The position numbers were made by a program, and so were the translations under genes. Positions 31,982 through 44,670 of a stretch of 64,000 nucleotides of DNA are shown one piece after another. The stretch's first letter is position 1; each line of letters begins with the position of its first letter. Source of the DNA: Triangularia verruculosa (lineage: Eukaryota > Ascomycota > Sordariomycetes > Sordariales > Podosporaceae); NCBI GenBank assembly GCA_033296885.1, contig MU863921.1:184366-248365 (forward strand), read 5' to 3'. Under the pieces are notes generated by a model, which was not told the DNA's origin, searched no databases, and was given only the letters and a program-made list of their open reading frames with translations.

Positions 31982-33620
31982 TCCTCCGCAATGTATTGCC
32001 TCGCAAGAGTTTCTGAGTACACAGGTAAGTCAGTAGCTCTCCAGTTACCTGCCCCGAGTCACGATCCATTAGCTAATCATCTATCAGCTAGTGTCCCATC
32101 CCAAAGTTCCCGTTTCTAGAAGATGCCGGAGCGCTTTCGCCCAAGCGAGCAGCGTTGTCAACTTTGGACACTAGGCAGAAACCATGATGATTCTGGGCAG
32201 GGAGAGGAATCACGATAAGACGGCACGCCTTGGACAAAGAAATTGGTATTATAAGTGAAAATACCCCTGTATGGCAGCAGAAGAGACTTATAGACCATCT
32301 TTGAATTGCATTTGACTATACTTTAAGACCTTTAACTTATTCCCGAAGCCTGCTGGTTATCTTCCAACGCCCCTTGACTATCCCTTAAGACCTTCTTTTA
32401 CTGGCTCTTGAAGCCCATCGCCATGATAGAGCAAAGACCTAATAACCACTTCTGTGGAAACACCTCAAACTGAAGAGGCACTCACTTGTGTCTCGTCGGT
32501 GGCTCGCACCATGGTGGATGTGAGTTTACTGGTTGCGGCGCTGTCGGACAGAGACGAATTGATACCGCCATTCTCAAGCAAGAGCTCCTTCCATGATGCG
32601 TTCTAGGGCTACAGGCCCACATATCACAGTAGCGACAGAAACTTGATCGTGAAAGACGGGTTTTGGCCCTTGATTCGATGTTGACTTAAACCACTGGCAT
32701 TGTACACAGTTCCCTTGTTCTTCTTAGCCCCCACTACTCAGAAGAAGAGCTTGTCGCAAACGGCCGTCTTCATCTTCATCTTCACTTTCCACGGTTTTGG
32801 GCGGCAAGAACGGCCTGTTGACGGGGAAGCACCTTTAATATATATACAACAATCCTATATTCTCCAAAAAAAAAAATTACATCACATACATACATGCAAC
32901 CCGACCCCCACAATCCAACCTCCCTGCCCTCCCTTCCTCCATAATAAAACCCTCCAAGGTTTTGTTTGATGAGAGTGATTGTGTGTGATGATGGGCGATG
33001 CTAAGTATGAAAACAAAGAACAGATACTATTTTCGTTTCGCAACATTGAACCAGTCTTAACAATTCATTCGCCAAATATGTGCAGAGTGCAGTGACCGTC
33101 GAATCCACAAAAAGAAAAACAACAACAAAACCCAAACAAACCCCGGCGGCAGCGGGATTTTTAGGAAGAGAAGATACAAAGACCGTTGACGCAGTTAAAA
33201 GTTGCCATCGAAAATCCCAAACTTTGCAAAACAAGTAGAGTGTGTTCCAAATTGACCAATGACAAAACAAAACCGAATCCATCTTTGTTCTGCCGCTCCT
33301 CCTTCTCAAAACAGAACTATCAACAAGACATAAACGTCAAAAACAAGAATTACAGTGTTTTCTCAACATGGGGCATGATGAGAGAGATATAAGGGGGTAT
33401 CATTCTAGTTTGTGTTTTTCCAGTCTGTATGGCTGTGTATATGCGTAGTTGCCCTCGTTGTTGTGTGTGTTCTCATGCAAACCCGAGTCCATCCATCATA
33501 TCTGCTCCTTCATTTCGATGACAGTTAGAAAAAAAAATGACAAAGGAAAGGGGGTTATAATAATTTGAGCCATGATGGCTTCGTGACGCTGACTGATACT
33601 ACCTGTTCTTTGTGATGTGC
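31982..33620. other. Intergenic region
   Basis: 1.6 kb left of the large coiled-coil gene's stop. It includes the 63-nt intron at 32025-32087 and A-rich stretches at about 33100-33350, probably the 3' untranslated region of the large reverse gene. Open frames here lack coding character. Confidence 0.5.
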
Positions 33621-36600
33621 TCATTCTTCAAAGAACTCGGAAGGATCAAAGTCTTGCGCGTCAGAGTCGTAGGCGTTCTCTCGCACCGGCGGGGTGACCG
33701 GTCCGGAAGAAACGGTCTGACGGGGCGGGGTGCTCAATACCGAAGGGGGGGCAGGAATAGCAGCAGCCGTCTCTTGTTGTAATGACTGGTGGGCAGCAGA
33801 GGCGGGTCCGAGAGGCCGGTTGGCGAGATCCTGCGCAGTAAATCGACGCCCTGTGCTGGAAAAAGCTGTGGGCTGTTTGACCTGGGGTGCAGTAGGTGTC
33901 TGCCTAACCCCGGAAGCAGGCGGCGTCAGGAGACCACCCAAGAAGCTGCTCGCGGCAGGGCTACTTTTGGATGGTGTCGCGTTGCTGCCGGTAGCAGAAC
34001 CGGTCGGTGACAGAACGCTGCTGCCAGCACCAAATGATGGGTCTCTTGACCTACGCCAATTGCCCCATGCGGCAGCCAAAGGACCGACAGCCTGGGCAAC
34101 ACGGGGGGTGGCCGCCTCGCGGATGGTGGCTGCAATGTTGGGCAGGTTGATTGCTGATCCTCCATTGAGCGCCCTCTCGCGTTCCTGTTCCTCCATTTGA
34201 AGGTTGGCCTTGAGACGGATGGCCGCATCCTTGACGGCATTCTTGTCGTAATCCTCACGCCCGAGAGCAGCAATAATGTCGTGAAGATCCGAGTGTCTGA
34301 CAGCAAGAAGTTCACGCAGCCAGATGATTTCATCATCGCGCTTGGAAATCTTGGTTTCCGCCTCGGGATCAACCTTGGCAAGCTTCTGGTCAAGCTCCTC
34401 GATTCTCTGCTCACGTTCCTGGAGTTGCTCCTGCAAGACCATGATGGACTCGCGCAGAGCCTGGGGCGAGATCTTCTCAGGAACACCGAGCTCACGGGAG
34501 GTGAACGCACTCGTATGAACCGGCACTTCTGAGCCACCGACAGACGACTTGGCTGCTTGAGCTGCAGCCCGTGCAGCCTCCTTGGCAATCTCAAGCTTCT
34601 CCTCGAGATGGGCCACCTTGTCTTGCAAGTGATCAGACTTGGAGGTGGAAATGCTGAGACGCTCCAGAAGATTCTGCTCGGTCCGGTGAGCATCCTCGGT
34701 TGTGTTGCTGAGTTGGCGGTCGTAGCGTGCCTGCAGGTCCTCAACCTCATTGTGATGCTTCTCGATAAGAGCCTCGAGTTCCGTCTGCTTGGTGTTTTGG
34801 GCCTCCTCCAGAAGCATCTCAAGACGGACCTTGGAAGTATCAGCATCCATCTTGACTTGGTCAAGCTGGCTTCTGAGTCTCGCCATCTGATCCTCAAGCT
34901 CTTCGCGAGCCACATTGACCTGGTGGTTGGCAGCGTCGATCTCGCTCTGCATGGCCTCTCGGGTACGCTGGACCTCGCGGGCAGCAGATTCTCTTGCCTC
35001 TTCGAACTCAGCCTGATAACGAAGGGCACTCTGGTGCAGTTTGTGGTTCTCCGTGCGCATATCGGCAAGAGTAGCTTCGAGTCTCTTACACTCGGCAACA
35101 GCGCGCATACCTTGGCGTTCGCCCATCTCCAGCCTCTGAAGCTCCGTCTCAATGCGTTCGCGAGTTCTAGCTTCAGCCTGTAGTCTGGCTTCGAGAACCT
35201 CTTGGCGAGCAACAAGGGCTTGTTCGCGCTTGGCATGACGAGCGTTCTCGTCAGCAATATCCCTTGTCGCCTTTACCGTATCCTCTTGGAGAGAGAACAG
35301 CTTAGTACGGTAATTATCCCGAACACGCTCGTTCTCCTCGACCTGAGTACCCAATGTCTCGATGAGTTTGTGCAGAGCTTTGTTTTCGTCGAGCGCTTGA
35401 ACAAGGTCCTTGTCCCGTCTTTGAGCAATGGTAGCGATGCGAGTTGCTTCGCTCCGCCAGTGCTGAGCTTCTTTGCGAGCCTCGTTCAGGTCGGCATCCT
35501 TACTGTCAACCATTTCGCGAAGACGAGTCTCCTCCTCGGATGAGATGCGGAGCAGACGCTGGTTTTCTGCGAGACGGTCTTCAGCGGCTCTTCTGCCATT
35601 GACAGCTTCCTCTAGCTGGTGATCGGCCTGATGCACACGCTCCTCAAGGTCATTGATACGCTGACCCAAGGAGCTCTTGTTCATCATCTCGACATCAATC
35701 TTGGTGGCCGCATTCTCAAGCTCGCGGCTAGCCCTAGCTGCGCTGTCTTCAGCCGCCCGCCTGGCTGCCGTCTCGGCTGCCAACTTCGTGTCACTGTCAT
35801 GCAGACGTTGCTCAAGTGCCGCAAGCCGGGCCTGAAGCTGATTGATTTCGTGATCCTTATCCACAGTTGTGGGTGGGATCCGACGCTCAATAGCTTCTTC
35901 CACGATACTTCCAATGTCAGTCCGGACATTGAGTTGTGTCTTCATCTCTTCCAGAGCGGCCAGGACACGAGTGCTGTCTTCACCAGCCGCAGACCGGGTC
36001 GATTCTGTTGGAAGCTTATGGGCTGCAAACGCCTCCGAAACGGCCGCCCGAATTTGCTGCATTCTGCGGTCTCGGCGTGGGCTTACCGGCCGCCTGAGAT
36101 GGGTCAATCCGTCTTCTTCGTCATCGCCATCCTCGGTGTCGGACGCGTTGTGTCGTGGCTGGGAATCCTGAAGCTGCTTTCCAGCACGATTGAGGCCAGC
36201 TACGAGTTGCTCAAGGGGTTTGAGACGAGCAGTAAGCAACCCATCAACAACTTCATTGACGCGGCCATCAAAGAACCTGACACGCGACTCGAGTTTCGCC
36301 TGCTCATCATCGGTGAAAGTGCCTTCCCAATCGCTAGCGGGAAGACTCTCACTTCCGTTGAGGCGTTGCACGGCTCCCTCCGTGTATTGCATCTGGTCAT
36401 TGAATGGGTCTTCTGGCTCGGCAGATAACGTAGCGGGGGAGTCAGCCATTTCGTCAAACTGGTGACTGCTTGGCTTCGGGCTAGGTGCCTCGCTGCGGAG
36501 AAGAGGGGCATCAAATGAGGCTTCAAGTGAGGGTCCCAACGGAGGGGCTGGGTTAGCCTGTGCCCACTGTTGATCGTTGTTGAAGGTCTTCTTGACTCCC

Positions 36601-39600
36601 ATACCGGGATTCTCGTTCAAACGGCGCATAATTTCATCAATGTCGGCCATGGTAGGTTCAGCCAGCATATCGGGACTGGCCTCCTCAACGGGGACCGAAG
36701 GCAGAGGCTTGTCATCGAGTTCAGTGGACGAGGTAGGAGTGGAAACTTCTTGCCGAGGCGAAGAAGCAGCGGCAAATCGTGAGGCGGCGAGACCAGTTTC
36801 CTTGGGAGGCGGCGGCGGAGGAGAAGCCTGCGCGTATCGAGAGGCTGACAAACCCTTGGGAGCTGGGGGCAGTTCCTTCTCGACTGGTCGAGCGATGCTA
36901 ACGCTAGGTGATGGCAGCTGCTCCTCTGGCTTTTCGATGGACTCAACAATAGTCTCGGCAATGTCTTGACCGATAGCAGGCTGTTCATCTCTGGCCGCAA
37001 CAGTGGTAGCCTCGGGCGTGGTGTCCTTGTCGTCTTCCCATACTGGCACCCTAGGAATAAACGCCTTGGCAGTCGCGGAAAGTGATTTCTTGTGCCCAGC
37101 CTTGAAGTTTCCGGTCTCAAACGGCGCAGCTTCAGCAAAGGCCTGCATCTCGGCAGGCTTGTTAAACTCAAACGGAGCCCAAGGAACAGTCGCCTGATCC
37201 GGCGAGGTTTCTGACGGACTGATGGCAGCCTCCGTGTCTGGCGTCGCCGAAATAACCATGGATGACTGAGCGGTGTCTCCCTGGCCGTTATTGGACTCGT
37301 CAAAGGACTTGTCCGCAGCACCCTCAGCTTCAACAACTGTGTCCGGCTTGCCAACCACCACTGTTGAGTCATCTGTGCGTTCGGCAAACAGAGCAACATC
37401 ATCATCGGGGCCGACCGAAGCACGAGCTCGTTTGTTGCGCGACTCCTCGCCCGAGTATGGGCCAGGGGCTCTCCGCCCATCACGGCCATCGTCGGATTCC
37501 TCATCCTCGGGTTTGACAATAGGAGCGGCCAGTGACGGCTTGGCGGGCTTCACGATTTCCGCTGCCGGCAAGTCAATGCTCCCAAAGATGGAACCAGGCT
37601 TGCTCACAACCTTATCAGCACCAGCGACTGATGGCATGCCCGTCGGTGTGAAGGCAGGGGCATCAGGCCTGAACTTGGGGCCAGAGCTTGAGAAGCTAAA
37701 GTCACTCTGACCAGGGGAAAACGGCGCGGCATTGACGTTGATCTTGGTAGTACTGGGAGCCGGCATCGGAGCCGGGACAGGAGCTTGCATGCCAAAGGGA
37801 TTAGGCACCACTGGGGGTACACCTGCATTGAAGACAGGTGTTGTGAATGAGGCGTTAGAGAAAGCGAAGCCACTTCCCGGGGTGAAGGTGCTAGTCGGAT
37901 TGAATTTAAATTCTGGCGCTTCCACATTTAATTTTGAGAATGAGGACTTGCTGCCGTGGCTTACGCGTGGCTGATGATTACCATTCGCAACCGGCCTTTC
38001 GGGCTCATTGTGGTGCCACGGGTTGCTGCCATTCGAAAATGTGCGCTGGTGAGTAATCTTCGCAAAATCGAAGCTCTGAACGGGAGTGCCCAAGTTGCTC
38101 GGGTTTGTTTCGATCTCGGAGTCTTCTGATGAACGCGAGGTAATCCCCTGAAGCGTGGGCCTGTAGCCACCTTCAACAGTTGCGTCTTCCTCGGTGTAGA
38201 ATTTCTGAGAGAGGGAGTGCCCGCGGCTGTGCGGTCGAGGGTGATGCAGAACAAGGCCGTCACCTTCACCAAATCGGGGAGGCTGGGCGGCAAACTGGAC
38301 AGATGGCAATGAAGGCATCTCTCCTTTGTCGTTTTCGTTGTGAGGGCTGTAGTCTTCGTCATTGTCAAGCTGGGAGCGCATCTGCTCCTCGAGGTGATAT
38401 TCGGCTTCGTCAATCTCTTTCTGAAGACTATCACTGGCATTATGGTGCACGAAACCGGGCTCGTGGTGGCCTGCAGACTCGTCCTCGGCTGGTTCCTCCT
38501 CAACTTCACACAAATCTTGCAGCCGCGGCGAGGCTCTGTGTGACACCTGAAATTGGTGAGGCAAGACAGGGAACTGGAGTGACTGATGCCGTTGGTGACC
38601 AACTGGGGCCACGGACCCCATTCCATCAGGAGAAAATGGTGAAGTTGGTGACATCATGGCACTTAGATTGGCGAGCGAAGGTGATCCAACACGGTGGCCC
38701 AGCATGATGGAAGGAGACCATCCATGCGGAGAAGGAATCGAGATAGACGCCCGTGGGTTGAACTTGGTGAACGGCCCAGGTGATGCGCCGGCAGGGATAC
38801 CCGGGCTCTGGGTAGCAGATGTAACAAATGGTACGGGGAAAGGGAACCCGGGTACCGCCTGGTTACTCGAGGCGGAGGATGTCGGGATCGGCGGTGAAAA
38901 CGGAAGCGGGGGGTATTGCATCGATGTTTGTCGACTCATCGTTGTCGCTGGGGACATCGCTGGCGGCGGAGGAAGTGGAGGTTCTTCGTCACCGAATGAA
39001 ACGCCCAAAGCGCGGAGCTTGGCTTCGTTGAGCTCGTCGACGTATCGCTTCCATGCTACACATAACGAACATGTTAGAACAACACCATTAGCCTTTGGGG
39101 GACTTCGCAATCAGAGACATACCATTAAGATCGGGAAGCAGGACTGTCCATTTGCGACCCTCCCGTTCCTGTGCAACATCATCAAAGTCTGGCCAGGCCC
39201 CCTTGCTAAGTGACTGCCCGGCATTTCCAAAGTCTGGAGTATCTTGTGCTAAATCAAATCCGCTGGTCGTATATCCAAGCTTCTCCCAGTCTCGAAGCAT
39301 GTTGTTCACTTGGGTCTCGGTAAGGGGCATTGGCGGCCCGCCGGGCTGACCCCGTCGGTCATTGCTCGGCAAGGACACCATGATGTTTTTACCCTTCCAG
39401 GGTACCTTCTTCCTGAATGCGCGCGGGGTGGCGCTCAGAGAGGCGCGCTTGACAGCCGCTCTTGATGGTGTTGATGGTGCCTTATGCTCTCCCTGTATAA
39501 CACCCGCCGACCCATTGATGCCATTCGGTTTCGGTGTGCCGGGCCTCTCTGGAAGAGCAGGGCGCCCCTGAGTGGCTGAGAGCGAGTCAGTCGCAAAGAC

Positions 39601-40524
39601 CTGGTTGGTGACGCTATCGGGCGTTGCCCTCTCGTCGGAAGACGCCATCTTCGGGGCCGTGGCTTCTTTGGCACGGTCCAGGTGAGCTTGTCTCAACGTT
39701 TCGGTACTGGTTTGCTTGCTGCTGCGATCGAGGCCGGACGACAGCCACCGTCCGTTATGATTTTCGCGGCTTGGTCGTGGGGTCTGGATGTCGATATCGT
39801 CGTATCCCAACCAGGCAGCTTCCTCCCCGGAAAATGAGCCGCTCAGTGAAGAGTTCTCACTATCGCCGGAGCCGTCACTGAACCAGTGTCGTTTTTCCTG
39901 CTCACCACCAGCGGCTGTATGCTGACGTATCCAATCCTCTGTAATACCGTGCGCAATGCGCCTCGCTCGGTTCGCAAGCACAGCTGCGGCCGCACTCAAC
40001 CCAGACTGCCGCGGTTCGGGCTGTGGTTCTTCGATAAGCGGAGCGGGTCGTAGGAAAGGGGTCGCGAGCTGTAGGCGGTGGACGGGTATGGGCGAGTCTC
40101 CAGATATGTCGCTGCTCGATGTACTCTCGGCTCGAAGGTTGGAGGGGTATGGAGAGCCCCAGTCGGTGGCGCCAGAAGGCAAGCCTCCTTGCTGGTTGCC
40201 TTCGCCCTCCGATCTCTCAGTGGTAGGCGATGGAGTCCTCAAGATACCACGGACTCGGTCGGGTAATCTAGGTACTGGCAGAGGCGGAAGTACGGGGGAT
40301 GCCTCGCCGTCGGCTGTGGAGGCGCTTGAGAGGGCCGGGGACGATACAGTCGGCGATGGATGTTCTTGCAACCAGGAGATTGGCTTACGGGGGCCGTCCT
40401 GTGCCAGTGCACGAGGAGGAGTTTGCGGTGACAACTTTAAGGAAGACGTTTTTAGGAAACTGGGAGTGACACCCAATGTTAGCCGAACATGTTGGTGGGG
40501 GGTGTGAGCTGGCTGCTGGGACAT
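33621..40524 (-). CDS. 2,278-residue coiled-coil protein, function unknown
   Basis: Two exons on the minus strand, 40524-39123 and 39055-33621, with a 67-nt intron (GTATGT...GTGTAG), join LLPDLN to AWKRYVDELNEAKLRALG. I start at the ATG at 40524 (MSQQPAHTPHQHV); the frame extends to 40590 but begins there with GTG. Residues 1-1450 are mostly disordered, with Pro/Ser-rich segments, a few ordered islands (NNMLRDWEKLGYTTSGFDLAQDTPDF) and a Phe-Ser/Phe-Gly-like stretch near 800-930. Residues about 1450-2100 are a near-continuous coiled coil (LRRPVSPRRDRRMQQIR to LKANLQMEEQERER). The tail is disordered. The layout resembles spindle-pole, septal or cortical scaffolds. I do not recognise the family, so this is inference. 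Confidence 0.85.
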
Positions 40525-42002
40525 ATGCGTGGGTGGCTCAGCGTGGACGATGGTTGGACGGCGGCATGGAATTGGGTTTAGGTGCGTCACTCACCAGGCC
40601 GAGAGACAGCGCAGACGAGTCGAGCGTCGTCTGCTACTGGTCCTCGATTATTATCTAGGCGGGATGAGTCTCCTCCAAATAAACAAGCCCAAAATTCCAC
40701 GTTGGATTATCCGGGGAACCTGGGCAATGGCTGTAATAATGACAACGGTCTGCCGGGCTGGACGCGACGACGCGTGTCCGACGGTGGTGGTCAGAAGTCG
40801 AAGTGAAAGGGGCCAAGGAAATGATTAAACTGAGGGTAAAGGAGCGACAAGAAGGCAAAGGGGTCTCGATCTGCACAAACACATGGATGCGCACACGACA
40901 GGCGGCGATGGACTCGACTCGGCAGCTTGCAGCTGTAAAAAGGAGACGCGAGAAGGGGCCGTAGTCTGGCTCGAGATGGAAGGGACCGGGTTCGTACGAG
41001 GAGGAGAGGGCGTCGTGGGCCGACTAGCAATTATTTTTCCGACTGGGAACACCTGCTTTAATGAGCCGGGCCTTGTCGCGCTCCACTGCTGGACGGGAAA
41101 GCCAATCCGTAATCTCGCTGTGATGGCTGGATGGTACCTGAAGAAGCAAACAGGGGCTGATGGTAGGATCTTCTGAATGATAGTGGTAGAATTTCACAAT
41201 CTACAAATCCAACTAGAATTCTCCAGGTTTTCCAACGGCAACTCGTTTTCACCTCCTCACCTGTCTACCTACCTAGATAACTAGCTTGCCCCTAAAAAAG
41301 TTAAATCATCTCGACAGCGGAGCGCGTGCCATGAAAACGACAACCGACTGGCCACGACATTGTGCATAGGCCACGCGCGTGGTTTCTCTTGGCACTAACA
41401 GACCGATGGGGTCCCACTTTTGAGCTCCCGCTGAAAAAAGCCAATTGCATTCACCTCGAATTCGAAATGCTGGCAGATGAAGTGATCATGCACCTCTTTT
41501 TTTTTTTTTGTAACGGACTCCTTTCCCCTTACAACTGCCATGTCTCGGTCCGTTCCGAAGCCCTGAAAGGGACCAGTGGCGGCCAGGCCGACCGGGCGGG
41601 TCTTATTATGGTTCATCATTCCAGCAGTCAAACCTCCCGAAACATCGGGTCGTCCTTCTGGGATCCGGCCGCTGTTCGGCAGTCCACTATGTGGATGATG
41701 AAATGCACGTCGGGCAGCGACTCATGCAGCAAAGGTAGGGAGCCGGGAGCGGATGGCCATCTCATCTTCTAAATATTAACCTATCGTGCCTATCAACCAA
41801 AAATAAGCCGAGATACTTGAGAATCTCGTGAATAGCCCATAACCTATCATCCCAATCATGTACAGCAAAGCGGAACCCGCCTCAACACGCCGCCTGACTG
41901 TGTGCCCAATCACAAAACATCATGAAACAAACATTCGCCCAAATCCACATTGTCCTTGCCAAAAACTCCACGCCTCCCGAACCCCCGCCTCCCGCACTCG
42001 CC
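40525..42002. other. Intergenic region upstream of the large coiled-coil gene
   Basis: 1.5 kb. The right end is the 3' flank of the secreted-protein gene; the left is the promoter and leader of the coiled-coil gene. A T-run lies near 41498-41507. No gene supported; open frames such as 41362-41772 have random composition. Confidence 0.5.
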
Positions 42003-42687
42003 TCAAACATCACAAAAGAAGTCAAAATTCTCATCCGAACTAACCAACACCGACTCCGGCGGCGCCTGCCTTTGCCCGCCATCATCACCACCACCACCCC
42101 CTTGTTGCTGGCCTCCATCGTTCCCGCCATTTGCGCCCCCATCAAAAGACCTATTAACCGCCGAAAGCGCTGCGCTCTTGCATTGTTCTACAAGTATTAC
42201 TCCGTTAGTCTATCCTATCAACATGATTCTGTAAGTGGAAAAGCAAGGACTCACCCATCTGCCTATCACACTCCCCCACCGTCAACGCCCCGTCCCGCTG
42301 GTCGCCCTCATTCGCAATCTTGGCACAGGCATTCTTCTGGTTGTCACACGCCCTGTTGCCCGCCGTCTCAAAGTCGGGAAAGGTATCCCCGTCAACAGCA
42401 AACGGTCTGTCTGGATCTCCAGAGTTGGTGATTGCCGGGGCGGCGGCTCCGCCTAGGGCGCTGGTGAAGACTTGCAGGTTGGATGCCTGTCGAGGAATCA
42501 AGACCGGCAACGTGCTGGTCAGGTTCTGCAGTTGCTCAACATTGAACCTGCGGACGGCGGCGTGTAGGGCGAAGTGGTCGATTTTGTCACGGAGATGGTA
42601 GTCAAGCTTGATGATTTGACCGGGGGAGTGGTCGGTGGCCAGGACGGCGGTGATGCCGAGGGCCAGGAGGGAAGAGTAACACCTCAT
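42003..42687 (-). CDS. Secreted protein with a QKNxC...CDxQxxxC pattern
   Basis: Two exons on the minus strand, 42687-42255 and 42187-42003, with a 67-nt intron (GTGAGT, GACTAAC branch, CTTGTAG), encode 205 residues. A signal peptide is clear (MRCYSSLLALGITAVLA). The body contains ACDNQKNACAKIAN and, 20 residues on, GECDRQMEQCKSAA, the second completed by splicing. This Cys-x-x-Gln spacing recurs in small fungal secreted proteins, as I recall. A Gly/Asn/Gln-rich stretch follows, and the end SSDENFDFFCDV is acidic with a last Cys. An LIPRQA sequence near residue 70 could be a Kex2-like site. Function unknown; it may act at the cell surface or in host or substrate contact. Confidence 0.75.
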
Positions 42688-43866
42688 TGTAAGTCAAGTA
42701 AAGGTAGTGACGGAATCAAAGGGAAAAGGGGTATAATAAAACTGGTAAGAGCGTAGAAGTGAAGTACAGAAATCCCATCACCTGGATGGGCTGGCGTGGG
42801 ACGGAAAAAGAGAGGACGAAGCGAACTTCAAGATATCAACATGAACAACATCTACGAAAAACCGAGATCCTCGGAAATGAAAACGACACCGCAAGAAGAT
42901 AATAAAGAAGAAGAATACAACACGCCACCCCGCGTTGTCAAAATCCCAATCTAATCCCCATTCTCATTGCCGCGCATAGAAGTATACCCTGAAACCTGTC
43001 TGAGACAGTTATGATTTACACTCTCGGAGGCTCGAGCACCGTCCAAGAAATCAGCACCAAGACTTTTTTGTTTTTGACGGGCACTGACGCAAGAGGCACG
43101 TGATTTGCCATTCCAAGAATTGATGTCTCTGAAAAAAATGGTTGTATTTGAGAAAACCGGTGGTGGTGGAATGTCCCTTGCATCAACAATGCCGTCATAC
43201 CTTAGTTCACGGAGCTTAATCCGGGGAATGCCAAAGCCCTGACTCGACGAAACCCAAAGTTCAGATGAAAGCGATGGGCTTGACAATTTGACAGTTCGCA
43301 CTAGTCACCAACTGACAACCTAGTGAGAATGTCAAGGAGCTTAAACCGCGGGGTGAGTTCTCTTTTGACTTGGTAACAAGGTGATACTTCGGGAACCGAA
43401 TTTTTGTCTTTGATTTTGTGTGGTAGGTAATGAGGTACCAGGTATTCGATATTGATATTAAACAGTGACTTCTTCCCAACGCTGCTATAACGTTACTTTT
43501 GAGGGAATAAAAACAAGAGGTAATAATAATGAGAGTGCGTAACGAATAACAACACCCCTCAGCCCGATAGCCGCCGAGAAAATTCCCAATCTATCCCGAC
43601 CAGAACCGACCACCCAATAATGAAAAAGATAAAGACAAACGCTGCTTGTGATGGGCTCCTTGACAAAACAACACATCGTCTGATCCTCCACCATGATACA
43701 CGTGTGTCGTTACATTTGGCGAGGGCGAGAAAAATATGCGTCCCCCCAGAGCATGCAAAAATAGTGATGAACTTGGAACTGTGGTAGTCCGTAATAAAAA
43801 CTCGGGGATGCTTCCCATAAATGGCAAAATTATCGACAGGTGAAAGAAAGGTGTTGGCCGAGCGCC
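42688..43866. other. Intergenic region between two reverse cell-surface genes
   Basis: 1.2 kb, presumably the promoter of the secreted-protein gene and the 3' flank of the Mid2-like gene. Overlapping reverse open frames at 42951-43301 and 43485-43827 show no domain or splice support. Confidence 0.5.
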
Positions 43867-44670
43867 TTAAAAGTTTGACGCTGTGTTCACCTGGGTAGGT
43901 GCGTGATAACTCTCGAGTGTGCTCTGGAAGGGGGTACGTGTGCTGGTTGAACCAATGGTGTCTGGCTTCTCGCCAACAGCGCTGTAGTCGTCCATCAAAG
44001 TGTCCTGTTCCTCCTGTTGCTTCTTCTTGCCCCAAATTCTCCAGGCGACGAAGCCCAATCCAGCCAGAACGATGGCACCTCCAACACCGACCACCACACC
44101 AATCACCGTGGTACGCGTCTCCTTGGACATGCCCGATGACTGCCCGTTGTTGCCGCCGCCTCCGTTTGGCGAAGGCTGAGAGGTCGAGGTGGTCAGAACC
44201 TCATCGATGACAGTCGTTTCTTGGCCATCGGGATTAGTAGTCACAATGGTCCGGGTGATAGTCTGGATGTGGGTTGTGGGCTCATCGCTTTCGTCGGGCT
44301 CGGGTGCGGCGGTGGTCGACGACGTGGTGGAAGAACCCGAATTGCCTGGCCGAGGTGATGATGTTGTGGTAGTGTCGGGATGGCTAATGGAGGTGCTGGT
44401 TTCTATGGGGGGTGTCGAGGTGGATGAGGTGGTGGGTGGTGGTGGTGTTGAGCTAGTGGTTGGAGTTGGCGTTGGGGTGTTTGAAGTCGATGGCGCGGCT
44501 GGCTCGTCGGCAGTGTCAGAGGCAGTGTTGGGTGCATCGTCGCTGTCATCCTGTCTTTGCTGAAGGGCCCTCTCGTGGCGTGCAAGTCTTGGGCTCACAA
44601 AGGTAGCTTCGGCTACCGAGGCGGCTGACAGCCCCAAGACAAACAGTTGAAGTGCTCTTCTGATATGCAT
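43867..44670 (-). CDS. Mid2-like single-span cell wall sensor
   Basis: Single exon, 267 residues from the ATG at 44670; the frame upstream lacks a better start. A signal peptide (MHIRRALQLFVLGLSAASVAEA) precedes about 150 residues rich in Ser, Thr and Pro, with runs such as TPTPTPTTSSTPPPPTTSS that should be heavily O-mannosylated. A transmembrane helix lies at about 187-212 (TVIGVVVGVGGAIVLAGLGFVAW), then a basic stop-transfer (GKKKQQEEQ) and a cytosolic tail of about 55 residues with Ser/Thr sites. This layout is that of fungal Mid2/Wsc-type wall-stress sensors, which signal to the Rho1/PKC pathway. No WSC Cys domain is present, so the Mid2/Mtl type fits better. The exact orthologue is not determined. 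Confidence 0.75.
   Translation of the reverse strand: MHIRRALQLFVLGLSAASVAEATFVSPRLARHERALQQRQDDSDDAPNTASDTADEPAAPSTSNTPTPTPTTSSTPPPPTTSSTSTPPIETSTSISHPDTTTTSSPRPGNSGSSTTSSTTAAPEPDESDEPTTHIQTITRTIVTTNPDGQETTVIDEVLTTSTSQPSPNGGGGNNGQSSGMSKETRTTVIGVVVGVGGAIVLAGLGFVAWRIWGKKKQQEEQDTLMDDYSAVGEKPDTIGSTSTRTPFQSTLESYHAPTQVNTASNF

Noticed and set aside
40525..40590. Longer N-terminus for the 2,278-residue protein
   Set aside because: The frame is open to 40590 but begins with GTG; the first ATG is at 40524.
41362..41772. Forward frame of 136 codons left of the secreted-protein gene
   Set aside because: It includes a translated T-run (poly-Phe) and otherwise random residues; no domain.
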